A stretch of 64,000 nt of DNA from Spongilla lacustris (taxonomy: Eukaryota > Porifera > Demospongiae > Spongillida > Spongillidae), in the NCBI GenBank assembly GCA_949361645.1, contig OX442433.1, positions 6,834,029 to 6,898,028 on the forward strand, read 5' to 3'. This document shows positions 34,684 through 53,984 of this stretch, one piece after another (the stretch's first letter is position 1; every line of letters starts with the position of its first letter). The notes under the pieces are model-generated. The model did no database searches and was not told the DNA's origin. It saw only the letters and a program-made list of their open reading frames with translations. Made by a program: the position numbers and the translations under genes.

Positions 34684-35099
34684 TGATGTGTACTATAGTG
34701 TAAACTCACTTTTGTATTACTAATTATTGTTAATATTCATAATGGCGGCTACACTTTTTAATTCCTTCCGTCGCCGCTGCATGAGGAAAAACAGCAGGCC
34801 AGTTTTTTGCACAACTAGCAGTACGACTTGCGGCACAGGGAAATTCCGCAAAGGCTACCATGCTGAATTCCATCTATGGCAGATTGAGTCTCTTGTTAGT
34901 TCGAGCCAATGCCCGTGCTTTCCTCGCAAGGTCACACAACGCCAAAACAATGGACCTGCTTGGGGTTATTTTGTGCATGGTCATTTGTACATGTAATAAT
35001 AACTGTATTATTGTATAAAAATATTTATAGTTCCCATATGGCCCATGGCACTGTTTCACGTATAATTAATAGAATTGTGTATCGTGCATATTTATCAGG

Positions 35100-35525
35100 A
35101 CCTACGTTAGTAGGTCCTATGTAGGATTTGAAGTGTGATGAATACGATTAGCAAAATACCCGATTCCGCTATTGCCGATGCACCGTAGAATCAGTTGGCC
35201 TTTAGCGAGCGTATTTGGATACAGCCGTCGAATACATACAATGTAGTAAAACTGCCGACGCGTAGAAAGCTCAGACAACGGAGATAACGCTCTCTCGTTC
35301 CCACACTCGACCTAAAAAACGATTCCTTCTTCCGGATCTGAAAGATAACGGATAAGAGGTTTTTTGAACTGCATCTTTGTCACGATTGAAGCATAATGTT
35401 AGCCATTATGCGAAAGCACTAGAACCAACAAGTTAGAAACTTACTACCGAGTTAGATTTGTTTTATTATTTTCGTAAGGGGAGTTATGCTTGACCTTTAG
35501 CAACTTAGTTTTGTTAGCAATAGCC
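35100..35525 (+). repeat. Dispersed repeat family R, copy 3 (best preserved)
   Basis: Contains TGATGAATACGATTAGCAAA, CAGACAACGGAGATAACGCT and CGTAAGGGGAGTTATGCTTG. Rich in CpG compared with copy 1, where the same places are TG or CA, so copy 1 is older or methylated. Confidence 0.75.
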
Positions 35526-35928
35526 CACAACAGATTTTATCGGCCCTTGGAAGCCATAAAGTGGTTGAACACGTGTTTCTGGCGAGTGTTTGCAGCTGCA
35601 GTCACGTCGATCGCGAAGAGAAAAGAATAGTGCAAAGAATATTGCCAGTTGCCAGTTAAATTATGACACTGACAGTTGTGGATGTGCACTTGTGCCGACG
35701 AGTCGCGCGATGAAGCTCCGAAAGACCTTTCACGTGAAAAAAAAAAAGAACAATTGGACGCTACAAAGCGGGTTAAGCCGATCCCGAAAGTAAGAAGGAT
35801 CCATAGTCTAGCATGAAGGCTGTACGAAGGATAGCGTGAAGCTGGTAAACCACTGTATGCAACTGTATGCTTTCCCGAACCCCCCCGTCTCCCGACCAGC
35901 CTACGGGCCTGAAGTATACTAGTAATGA

Positions 35929-36172
35929 AACAAGATATAAAAAAACATTCTCTCTGAGAAAGTTGGTGGTATATACGATTTGAAGGCAATGGTGGTGTAA
36001 AAAGGAAGGGAACAAGGGATCAGCGATGATACGAATTTTTTTATAAAAGTGCTAAATATAGGACTATTAAAATATATATATATCGTATCATCGTTGATCT
36101 CTTGTTCCCACACCACCATTGCCTATATACCACCAACTTTCTCAGAAAGAATGTTTTTTATATCTTGTGTAA
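35929..36172. repeat. Inverted-repeat MITE with about 110-bp arms
   Basis: ACAAGATATAAAAAAACATT through AAGGGAACAAGGGATCAGCG on the left is matched inverted by CGTTGATCTCTTGTTCCCAC through TATATCTTGT on the right. The TATA-rich centre is about 40 nt. Confidence 0.88.
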
Positions 36173-36884
36173 TATCTGAACGATCGCGCGACCAGTACCA
36201 ACAGGAGCGCCGAGCCACCTCTTATAAGAAACGTGAAAAATTACAACCAGTTAACTCTAAAGTGGCGTGGGCAAGGGGGCAAAATGCCTTTTGAAGGCCT
36301 CTATGTACATGTATATATAATTATTCATACAGATTTTTAAAAATCGGGTCAAAGTAGATGTAGGGGAAACAACCCGATCATGGAAAGGGTACCGTACGTC
36401 ATTATATATTTGAATCAAGGCATCTAAACAGCATGTTTCTAACTACCTCACCACAATGGAAAGCCCGGAACTTGAACTCTATTGAAGACTACAACTGCCA
36501 CTGACACATCTGTATATCTCTATCGGGTAGCCATGTTAATCGAATCAAGACTGTTACAAGCGGTGTTCGTGGATTTGAGCAGTGCGTCATTTATACCCAG
36601 ACCAGCAGTCAGCGCCAACTGTATATCTGTTTACTACTGCATTAAGTACCATGTATTGTATTATCAACTTTTTAATCTATGTCCTAGAACTACGTGAAAC
36701 TGTGGAAGGGGTCCACCTTACCTGGCCGAGTCATTCTACCTAGCCTTGTGTTCAGGTACAGTGTACTCTGTAGTACAACAGGATGCCTGCAGGTAACGCC
36801 TACCGAATGAGTCCATCCTGCCTCCCACAACGGCTGACAACCTAAATTTAAAATTATTTTTAAATGAAGACAAAAAATTCAGAA

Positions 36885-37104
36885 GGCCTACAGTATTGGC
36901 CCCTTGCCTGCAGTATTGGCCCCTTGCCTGCAGTATTGGCCCCTTGCCTGCAGTATTGGCCCCTTGCCTACAGTATTGGCCCCTTGCCTACAGTATTGGC
37001 CCCTTGCCTACAGTATTGGCCCCTTGCCTACAGTATTGGCCCCTTGCCTACAGTATTGACCCCTTGCCTACAGTATTGACCCCTTGCCTACAGTATTGGC
37101 CCCT
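36885..37104. repeat. 20-bp minisatellite, 11 copies
   Basis: The unit TACAGTATTGGCCCCTTGCC lies just downstream of the copy C stop codon. Early units carry GCAG for ACAG, later ones GACC for GGCC. Confidence 0.97.
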
Positions 37105-37219
37105 ATCACACACAGTCACAAACACGAATACCAATGGTTGCATCATAAGCAAATCGGAAAATGTGATCCTTCCATCACACATCACAACATCTTACTCGGT
37201 CAATTTCTAATGCAGTAGT

Positions 37220-45797
<8,578 letters not shown>

Positions 45798-46056
45798 TGA
45801 TGAGTTTAGATAGTTAGATAACGAGAAAAGTGCATCATACATGTTCTGCGTACATTCATTAAGCGAATTCATGGCAAGCATAAGGTCGTGACCCCTAGTA
45901 GCTACGCCATTTGTTTAGGTGTCTATTATCATAGAGTAATAATCACCCACAACAAGCACTTCGCGCGTACATGTACGTACCGGCGCAACGTACCACACGC
46001 TACTATGACACTCATCCCATATTTTCCGCGGAAGTTATGAAGCAGCTATTTAAAAA

Positions 46057-46087
<31 letters not shown>

Positions 46088-46498
46088 TTTCTTAACGTAC
46101 AATTATTATAATTGGTGTGGAAAAATACATACACAATAACACTAACACTAAAACCCTAACCCCCTCCCCACGCACACACACACACCACCCCTTCTAGAAG
46201 CATACATATAATATGCTAGAAGTCAGTAGTCAGTGCGAGGTGAAATAAGTGTTCCTCTGATGGAGGCTGCATTGCCCCTTTGTACAGCCACTGAATGGCA
46301 CTGGACTATAACTTTTGGTATCACTGGTTGTGGCTGAGAGTCTGTGACCTAGCTCTCTCAGGAAGATCAGAGAATGCAGACCAAGTACTCAAAGGCAATA
46401 GGGGTGGTTATTATTAGTATTATTTTTTTTGTAGTTATTAATATAATACAATTACAAGTACACATATACACCACTTGAAAAACATGCAAAAATCAAAG
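45798..46498. other. Intergenic, upstream of copy C
   Basis: Contains a poly-C run (46058-46087) and no recognisable gene. The copy C promoter should lie in its first few hundred bases. Confidence 0.45.
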
Positions 46499-46504
46499 TT
46501 AAAC

Positions 46505-47125
46505 TCCACCCTCAGACCTGAAAAAGCCTGAACGTGAAAGTAAAGCTCGAGCATTTGCTCTCACCAGTGTTAGATTGAGACGTTGGTAGATGGTAGTGAT
46601 GGCCTTGGATTTGCTACACTGCAACTGGATGGCCAGACGGGATGCTAGCCGAGAAATGGTGGACTGGGCTTCTGCACCCCAGCAACCATAAGTCTCAACT
46701 GCTAAGGGTATAGCAACCCATCCAAGCTCTGCACACTTGCGATCATTAACACCATGCTTCCGAACTTCAGCTGCCATAGCTGCTGACCCTCTTGCAACTC
46801 CCGCTTCAGTTAAAGTAGTGAGATTAAGCGGTGGGTTACAGTTAGGTCAAAAGCTGCTGGTTTGCCGATTATCCAGTTCTGTACAAGAATATCAGCTGGA
46901 CGACTGTGTCTTTTGTCTGCTCCTAAGCCACAACCTACTTCAAGCTGTCCCCCCAGACACGCTCGATGGCAGAACTGTGAAAAGGCATCCCTCAAGCTGT
47001 TGTGACGCAGAACAACATCCCCTCCACTTTTACACATCACTGCATGGTGTCCTAGGGGGTCTAGCTGGTGGTATGGACAGCAAGAACCCAAAGATGTGTC
47101 CATTCCAAGCCACCACTTCAATGCA
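46505..47125 (-). pseudogene. Retroelement C-terminal fragment (best preserved copy)
   Basis: Upstream part: LDPLGHHAVMCKSGG, VLRHNSLRDAF, ADILVQNWIIGKPAAFDLTV. Downstream part after a frameshift near 46800: EVRKHGVNDRKCAELGWVAI, VETYGCWGAEAQSTISRLAS, NLTLVRANARALLSR. The His/Cys cluster (GHHAVMC), RHN, and Asp in FDLTV followed by E and Y fit the C-terminal zinc- and nuclease-like region found in many invertebrate reverse-transcriptase proteins. No RT core upstream. Confidence 0.7.
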
Positions 47126-48222
47126 AATTAAAATTATTACCAGTGCTTTTCAGCTACATTGTCCGCAGAATGGTCCATGGTTTTGACAAACCTTTTGCAC
47201 AGCTAGTGTGTGAGGGCTATATGATATATAGGTTTTTGATTGTCATGAGATCCAGCAACAGGAGGCACCAGATCCAATCCAGCTCATTGCCCATGGCTCC
47301 ACCCCCTCATTGCACATGGCTCCACCCCCTCATTGCACATGGCTCCAGTCGCTTCAGTTCTCTTTTGGTCCAGTGGCAGCTGCTGCTGGCCCAACCAAAT
47401 AACCCACTTCCTAAATACTCTATATGCCCCACCATCCTCCCCTCCCCCCCAATCCAAGCTGAGCAGTGTGCTTCTCTTCACCACTGCTGGCTTGGTAGGC
47501 CTTCTGTAGTGCATAAATAATAAATTAAATTATATTCCGGTATAATTACATACAGTTGCAATTACCGTACGACACAAACAAACCAAATGGCCCTTCACTG
47601 ATGTGCACTAAAGAGGGGTTGTACTCTGTCTGCTGTGATTTGATGGAGTCAGTCTTGGGGACAGAAAACTGAATTAGGGTGTAGTAGAGACAAGTGATCC
47701 ATTTCCTCATGATGATGATGTAAGCATCCAGTGCACAAGTCCACCCAAAAAAAAAAAACTGTTTTATTGACATGAAGCATACTTGATGCTTCAATATATC
47801 TTCTTTTATTTTTAAACCAGCCAGAAAGGGAGTAGTACACATGCATACACCTTAATCATGACCAAGACCAGAAAACTTGTCAGGGTTCAAGGAGGCTTGT
47901 TGCACAATAGTGGCACTGGACATTATTATGATGTCATCCATGGCTTCATTATGATGTCATCCATGGCTTCAGATGAAGTCAGCAGAGATAAGGATCCCTC
48001 ACATGATAATAAGTGTATGCATGTACAAACATCCTCATTCCATTTGAGAGATGCACTGATGTGGCCAAAAACATCACTTACATGTATATATGTCCCCGGT
48101 CCCACCCCTGCCCCCATGAACTACACCAATGTTAAGGAGATCACTGCCCTAATACAGTAATACTAGCCCCACAGTAATCTGGCAGTTAATACTATTACAC
48201 AGAACTTACAAATTAGTGTCAG
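47126..48222. other. Intergenic stretch
   Basis: Holds three imperfect copies of GGCTCCACCCCCTCATTGCA at about 47294-47350 and a doubled ATTATGATGTCATCCATGGC near 47925-47970. No gene recognised. Confidence 0.5.
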
Positions 48223-49745
48223 AAAAAGTGTAAGCTATACATGGGCCAACATATGATGTGAAGAGTGTGGAGCTATATGTAGGCCAACATATGATGTGAA
48301 GAGTGTGGAGCTATATGTAGGCCAACATATGATGTGAAGAGTGTGGAGCTATATGTAGGCCAACATATGATGTGAAGAGTGTGGAGCTATATGTAGGCCA
48401 ACATATGATGTGAAGAGTGTGGAGCTATATGTAGGCCAACATATGATGTGAAGAGTGCATGTGGAGCTATATGTAGGCCAACATATGATGTGAAGAGTGC
48501 ATGTGGAGCTATATGTAGGCCAACATATGATGTGAAGAGTGTGGAGCTATATGTAGGCCAACATATGATGTGAAGAGTGTGGGGCTATATGTAGGCCAAC
48601 ATATGATGTGAAGAGTGTGGAGCTATATGTAGGCCAACATATGACTGATGTGAAGAGTGTGGGGCTATATGTAGGCCAACATATGATGTGAAGAGTGTGG
48701 GGCTATATGTAGGCCAACATATGATGTGAAGAGTGCATGTGGAGCTATATGTAGGCCAACATATGATGTGAAGAGTGTGGAGCTATATGTAGGCCAACAT
48801 ATGATGTGAAGAGTGCATGTGGAGCTATATGTAGGCCAACATATGATGTGAAGAGTGTGGAGCTATATGTAGGCCAACATATGACTGATGTGAAGAGTGT
48901 GGGGCTATATGTAGGCCAACATATGATGTGAAGAGTGTAGAGCTATATGTAGGCCAACATATGATGTGAAGAGTGTGGAGCTATATGTAGGCCAACATAT
49001 GATGTGAAGAGTGCATGTGGAGCTATATGTAGGCCAACATATGATGTGAAGAGTGTAGAGCTATATGTAGGCCAACATATGATGTGAAGAGTGTGGGGCT
49101 ATATGTAGGCCAACATATGATGTGAAGAGTGTGGAGCTATATGTAGGCCAACATATGATGTGAAGAGTGTGGAGCTATATGTAGGCCAACATATGATGTG
49201 AAGAGTGTGGGGCTATATGTAGGCCAACATATGATGTGAAGAGTGTGGAGCTATATGTAGGCCAACATATGATGTGAAGAGTGTGGGGCTATATGTAGGC
49301 CAACATATGATGTGAAGAGTGCATGTGGAGCTATATGTAGGCCAACATATGATGTGAAGAGTGTGGAGCTATATGTAGGCCAACATATGATGTGAAGAGT
49401 GCATGTGGAGCTATATGTAGGCCAACATATGATGTGAAGAGTGTGGAGCTATATGTAGGCCAACATATGATGTGAAGAGTGTGGGGCTATATGTAGGCCA
49501 ACATATGATGTGAAGAGTGTGGAGCTATATGTAGGCCAACATATGATGTGAAGAGTGTAGAGCTATATGTAGGCCAACATATGATGTGAAGAGTGTGAGG
49601 CTATATGTAGGCCAACATATGATGTGAAGAGTGTGGAGCTATATGTAGGCCAACATATGATGTGAAGAGTGTGGAGCTATATGTAGACCAACATATGATG
49701 TGAAGAGTGCATGTGGAGCTATATGTAGGCCAACATATGATGTGA
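48223..49745. repeat. 38/42-bp minisatellite, about 39 copies
   Basis: The basic unit is GTGTGGAGCTATATGTAGGC plus CAACATATGATGTGAAGA (38 bp). Two different 4-bp insertions, giving GTGCATGTGG or ATGACTGATG, each make a 42-bp unit, and both variants are scattered through the array. It lies between copies C and D. Confidence 0.98.
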
Positions 49746-49894
49746 CCACTGAGGGAGACAACACAGTTGGTCAGTTACCACACCAAAAGGCTTGGCTTAT
49801 ACACTTATTGGTATTGTTTCACTAGTATGATTTAAATTAATTACCAACATTCCAATTCATCTTCATAGCTTAAATAAAAGCATAATTTATATTA

Positions 49895-50010
49895 TGGCTC
49901 TCTATGTAGCAAGACCTATGTAGGCTTAGATTACAAGACCTATGTAGGCTTAGATTACAAGACCTATGTAGGTTTAGATTGTTCAGACCCTACGTAGGCT
50001 TAGAGTTCTC
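49895..50010. repeat. 24-bp degenerate minisatellite
   Basis: AAGACCTATGTAGGCTTAGA plus TTAC repeats three to four times and decays downstream. Confidence 0.8.
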
Positions 50011-51022
50011 CCTCCCCCTTATGTAGACTAAAATTGCTCCCAGAGTGACACCCTTCAAGTTATGCAGGCTTTGAATTGCTCGGAAGCAGACCTGGCATAA
50101 TTTATATGTAGGTTGCAGTATGTACTAGATATAGCTATTATAATACAAATTAATAGCAGACCCTTTCAGTGCTAGGATCATGTAGCAAGAGACCCATGCA
50201 CTGCTCAAACAAAGGTTATTACAGACCCACTGCTTGTACTCAGTGCTATAACGGGTATAACTTGCTACTTTGTGAATGGTTAACCCTACAATGGCTATGG
50301 AATGAGGCCAGAGCTAGCGCATGGTAAATATTACAAAACACCTCTCTATGTATAAAAGATCTGAGCGTAAGTTGATTTACAAATTTGTAAGATCTTCATG
50401 TACACTTTAAAATATGCTACATGTACGGGCTACTGAGTATGTCCCTATCGACGTATCGTATTAATGTCTTATCGACTCGCCCACTTCCCTTAGCACCAAT
50501 TACTGTATTAGTAACCGAAGGGTGATAAGAGTAAAACAGATACGCTGTTATTTAAAGATGCACAGTGATGCGTGTTAAGTGAATGCTTGTAAATGGAACG
50601 TTTAACTCACCATCTGCCGCGCCTTATAAAAAGTGCGGACTGCATCGAAGTGAACAGAGAGACGTGAAAGAACGGCTTTCAAGACCAGTGATTAGAAGAA
50701 GAGAACCAGTGTCTATGTCAAAACGTCAGCACATTGCTGGGTAGGCCCATTAACTTCCAAGCAATAAAGTTCATAAGGTCAAGGCCTTCGACAGCTGCGT
50801 CATCAGCCAGCAATGAATAATATTGGCATCGCTTCGTTATAAATTCATTGCCAATTGAGCGACGTGTACATGATGCACCTCGGATATAGCCGGGTAGGTT
50901 ACGGTTTATATGTAAACGAGACGCTGATGCTAACTGGACGCGCTCTCCTCTCTACATACAATCCAAACACATATTTACAACATACAGTGACATAATGAAG
51001 AAAACATAAATAACATAATTAG
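50011..51022. other. Intergenic, downstream of copy D
   Basis: No gene, array or long inverted repeat recognised. Confidence 0.5.
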
Positions 51023-53874
51023 CTAAAACGTACACGTACTAATCTGCTGCTCATAAGTTCTTCTGACATCTTCAAATAGCTTACAAAGCCTAACACTGTT
51101 TGGCTTCTGTGCCTGAAATGAGGTGCGTTAATTCTGATTAAAATCATTTTAGTTGCCTGCTATACCTTGAGTTCAGCAATGAGTGCCAGTGCCAGAGGTA
51201 GCTGGTTTGATCTGATGGCTGCATGGATCAAGGTGACACTGAAGACCTGTCTCTGAGCCCAGCTTCCTCCCAACTTGACCAAGTCATACTTGAGGGGAAG
51301 CATCAGGGAGATGACCTGTGTGTGACAAGCCGATACATTCTTACAGCCATTTTTTGAATTTCACATATCATAACATGCAAAAGATTATTCTACATGTATA
51401 CATGTACAATATACTTGCAATGTCATATTGCACACACATACATTTATAACATCATATTGTTCCTTCCCTCACATAATGCACACACACATACACACACTTA
51501 CATCATCATATTGCTCCTTCCCAAATGCCAGCAGAGCTGTGCACACAGGAACACCAAGCTATGGACCGGGGGAAGAGGGAGGAGGTTATATGTTTGTAAG
51601 GGCTAGCAGTCACAACATCTCTGTAACCCACAGTGTTAGCTAATTTGCAGTCTGTTGACACACTGATTTTTGAATAGTCACTGAATGTCTGTGCACAAGG
51701 TTATGACAGGCAAACAAACTCTAATGCAGTTTCATGTAGATCTAACCTCCAACATCCGTTCAGCAATGGTCAGACGTGCACTTGCTTCTCTGACCTTCCC
51801 ATGGGCCAATGACATCATCACATGGGCATCATACCTAGGTGTAATAAAGGGGCGTGTGTAGCAGAGCTCTTCAACACATGATTCTTATCAATTCAACCAC
51901 CACAAACTAACCATGACAGGGCATGATGTCCAATATGCTTTGAAAATCCATCAATCACCTTTTCCCACCTCTTCTCCCCAGGGTCTACTCCAATGACATT
52001 CAGTCTCCACAGCAACGAGGCAGCATCTACCAGTCCAAGAAGGTTTTCAGTTACAGCCTTGTCAGATAGTACTGTGTCAAACTCCCTCAGAACTGAACTG
52101 GTGTCACCTAGATCTGCAACAAGAGGAAATTGCATATAACAGCACAAAAGGCTTAATATCTGAATAAACAAGATTTCGGAAGAGGGTGTGTGTATATGGG
52201 GAAAGGATGTCACCTAGGTAGTAGAGGGCCAAGTCCCCCCCCCCCCCCCCCCCCCCCACTAACCTAGGTAGTAGAGGGCCAAGTGCCATGAGAGGTGTCC
52301 ACCAAGTGGAGAGATGATCCACTTTGGTCGCGTTGACGTTAGAAGCTCCACCCCTATCCGTACATCTTGGTCTTCCTCAATCACATGACCTGGTGGAAGA
52401 GCAAAGTGCAACAGTGAGGTCTTTATGATGGCGTAGTAGTACTCACACAAGGTGTGGTATCCCCATGGCACATATGGGTCCATGGCTAGTGCCCTTCTTG
52501 CCAGCTCTTCTGCTCTGCTGCGTTCATTGTTCTCTTCCAAAGCAAAGGCATAGCTAGGGAGGGAGGGAGGGAGGGAGGGAGGGAGGGAAGGGGAAGGGGA
52601 AGGAAGGAGGAGGAAGAGAGTGAGAGCGAAAGAAGGATTGGGTGAAAGGAAAATAGGGGGAGAGAAAAAAGATGAGGAAAAAGATTCATTGGGGAGGGAG
52701 GGGGATAAGAGGTATATTTCCACAGTACAGAGTTCCCAACATTCCTGCTCATTCTCCTAAAGTCTTTAATCTAGTCATGTACTTATACCATTTCAAACAG
52801 TGTTGGACCAATAATTTACCCTTCCTACTTGAACATTGTTACTTCCAGTTTCCTGGCAACCATTTTACATACCTACCACTAATGTAGATATGCTAACCAA
52901 TTCTATACATAGTACCATTATATACTATCCAGTACACATGTATGGCTATTAATATCAAATGTATACCCCTAACTTCCTTACTAGCTGATGATGTGGGGAT
53001 AAAGGGCCATATCCTCTGTCCACCATGGCAGTAATCTGGCCAGGAAATCCCTCATCTTCTCCATGGCACCAATGGCTATGCAGCTGCCAAACAGAAGACT
53101 GATCGCAAGGATGTCTAGTGTGGGAGGGGGCGGAGTGGAAATGATCATGATTTTGTAAATGCACGTGCAATACACACACACACGTACAAGCATATGTACA
53201 CTGATACATGCCACACACAAACAGCTCTAGCTCACACTATGGCTAACCTCGGGGGTGGTGGACAATGATATCCATCCACTCTTCAACTGCCCCAGGTAAG
53301 CTCCCGGTGGCAAAAGTCATCACTGCCCTGATGTGAGCCTTCTCACGGTCTGTTATGTGTGGGCTGGCAGCCTTCAGAGCCTCAAGGTGAGGGGCAACTG
53401 GGGACGAGAGATAATTGATATCGACGGTGTACATGTACATGTAGATTATTGTAGGTGAATTCATTGCGAGCAGAGCGACCAACCGCAGCCACATACTGAC
53501 AAATGAGCTTTGCATTGCAGACTCGGACGCGCATTTTGTGCGAAGTGTTTGAATCATGAACTTACGAACAGCGTCCGTTGGCGGCCTCAATCCGGCTAAA
53601 TAAATGCCCGCCTACAAGACGAGTGGCCGATGATACAAAATATTTATAAATCCACCACGCTCACCATGATGCAGTTCACCAATACAAATGAGCCGTCAAG
53701 CTCCAGAGCCTTGTGCGTGTAACTGATCAATTTGTTATCCAACCTGACTAGCGCGTACAAGGCCTTGTCATACATTGCCAAAGCCGTATCATCTTTACAC
53801 GTTACAACAAGACCCATACAGTCGCGCCGTCGATCCTGGCTTCTTTTCCCTTTTGATTTCGATTTACGAGGCAT
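51023..53874 (-). CDS. TTC38: TTC38-like protein, copy D (12 exons, 471 aa)
   Basis: Exons in transcript order: 53874-53665, 53611-53566, 53397-53248, 53114-52982, 52553-52447, 52389-52264, 52113-51912, 51834-51747, 51688-51632, 51558-51502, 51315-51166, 51112-51023. The total is 1416 nt, 471 codons plus TAG, matching human TTC38 (469 aa). The N-terminus is basic (MPRKSKSKGKRSQDRRRDCM). TPR-like helical pairs are visible at residues about 86-150 (HITDREKAHIRAVMTFATGS, then PGAVEEWMDI) and about 180-215 (YAFALEENNERSRAEELARR), followed by the family's His/Trp-rich LSWHLALYYL. This is the most compact copy (2.85 kb) because its introns have not been invaded much. It starts only 110 bp after the NPEPL1 stop on the same strand, so its promoter must lie in the NPEPL1 3' end, or the two are co-transcribed. 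Protein function is not established. Confidence 0.93.
52209..52258. repeat. Duplicated exon 6 tail plus poly-C, copy D
   Basis: The last about 22 nt of exon 6 recur at 52211-52234, separated from the real exon end by a C run (52235-52257). Here the extra donor keeps GT (GTGACA on the transcribed strand). Confidence 0.9.
52556..52592. repeat. (GGGA)n forming the pyrimidine tract of the exon 5 acceptor, copy D
   Basis: On the transcribed strand (CCCT)n runs directly into CTAG of the acceptor. Copies B and C have related purine-rich tracts here, and copy A has the large array at 14603. Confidence 0.9.
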
Positions 53875-53984
53875 TTATGACACAGTGATACTGCACTTTG
53901 AACTCTACTATATAGTTGAACAAGTACAATGTTCACGTGCACAGCTAATTCCTATAGTCAATTTTTTAAAAACATTTCCGGTAG

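Larger units (their letters stand above)
33619..34777 (+). mobile_element. hAT transposon relic with 8-bp target-site duplication
   Basis: It is flanked by TGCATGAG at 33611-33618 and 34778-34785, the 8-bp duplication typical of hAT. Near-terminal inverted repeats ACGGCGACGGAA / TTCCGTCGCCG and internal GCCGCCAT / ATGGCGGC match. Length 1159 bp. It carries remains of a transposase with a TTF-type zinc finger and the hAT dimerisation domain; the middle is deleted. Confidence 0.88.
33540..34935 (+). pseudogene. Retroelement C-terminal fragment split by a hAT insertion
   Basis: CSELGWKCVPLVVEIFGA ends at the left target-site copy (33618). The matching continuation resumes after the right copy (34786) as GKTAGQFFAQLAVRLAAQ and later IYGRLSLLLVRANARAFLAR. 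The two parts are in the same frame apart from one TGA where relatives have Trp. This is the third copy of the retroelement tail in the window. Confidence 0.75.

Noticed and set aside
53882..53984. Independent small gene or clear TATA promoter between NPEPL1 and copy D
   Set aside because: CTATATAG occurs on the minus strand about 30-40 bp before the copy D start, but spacing to an initiation site cannot be judged, so no promoter is called.
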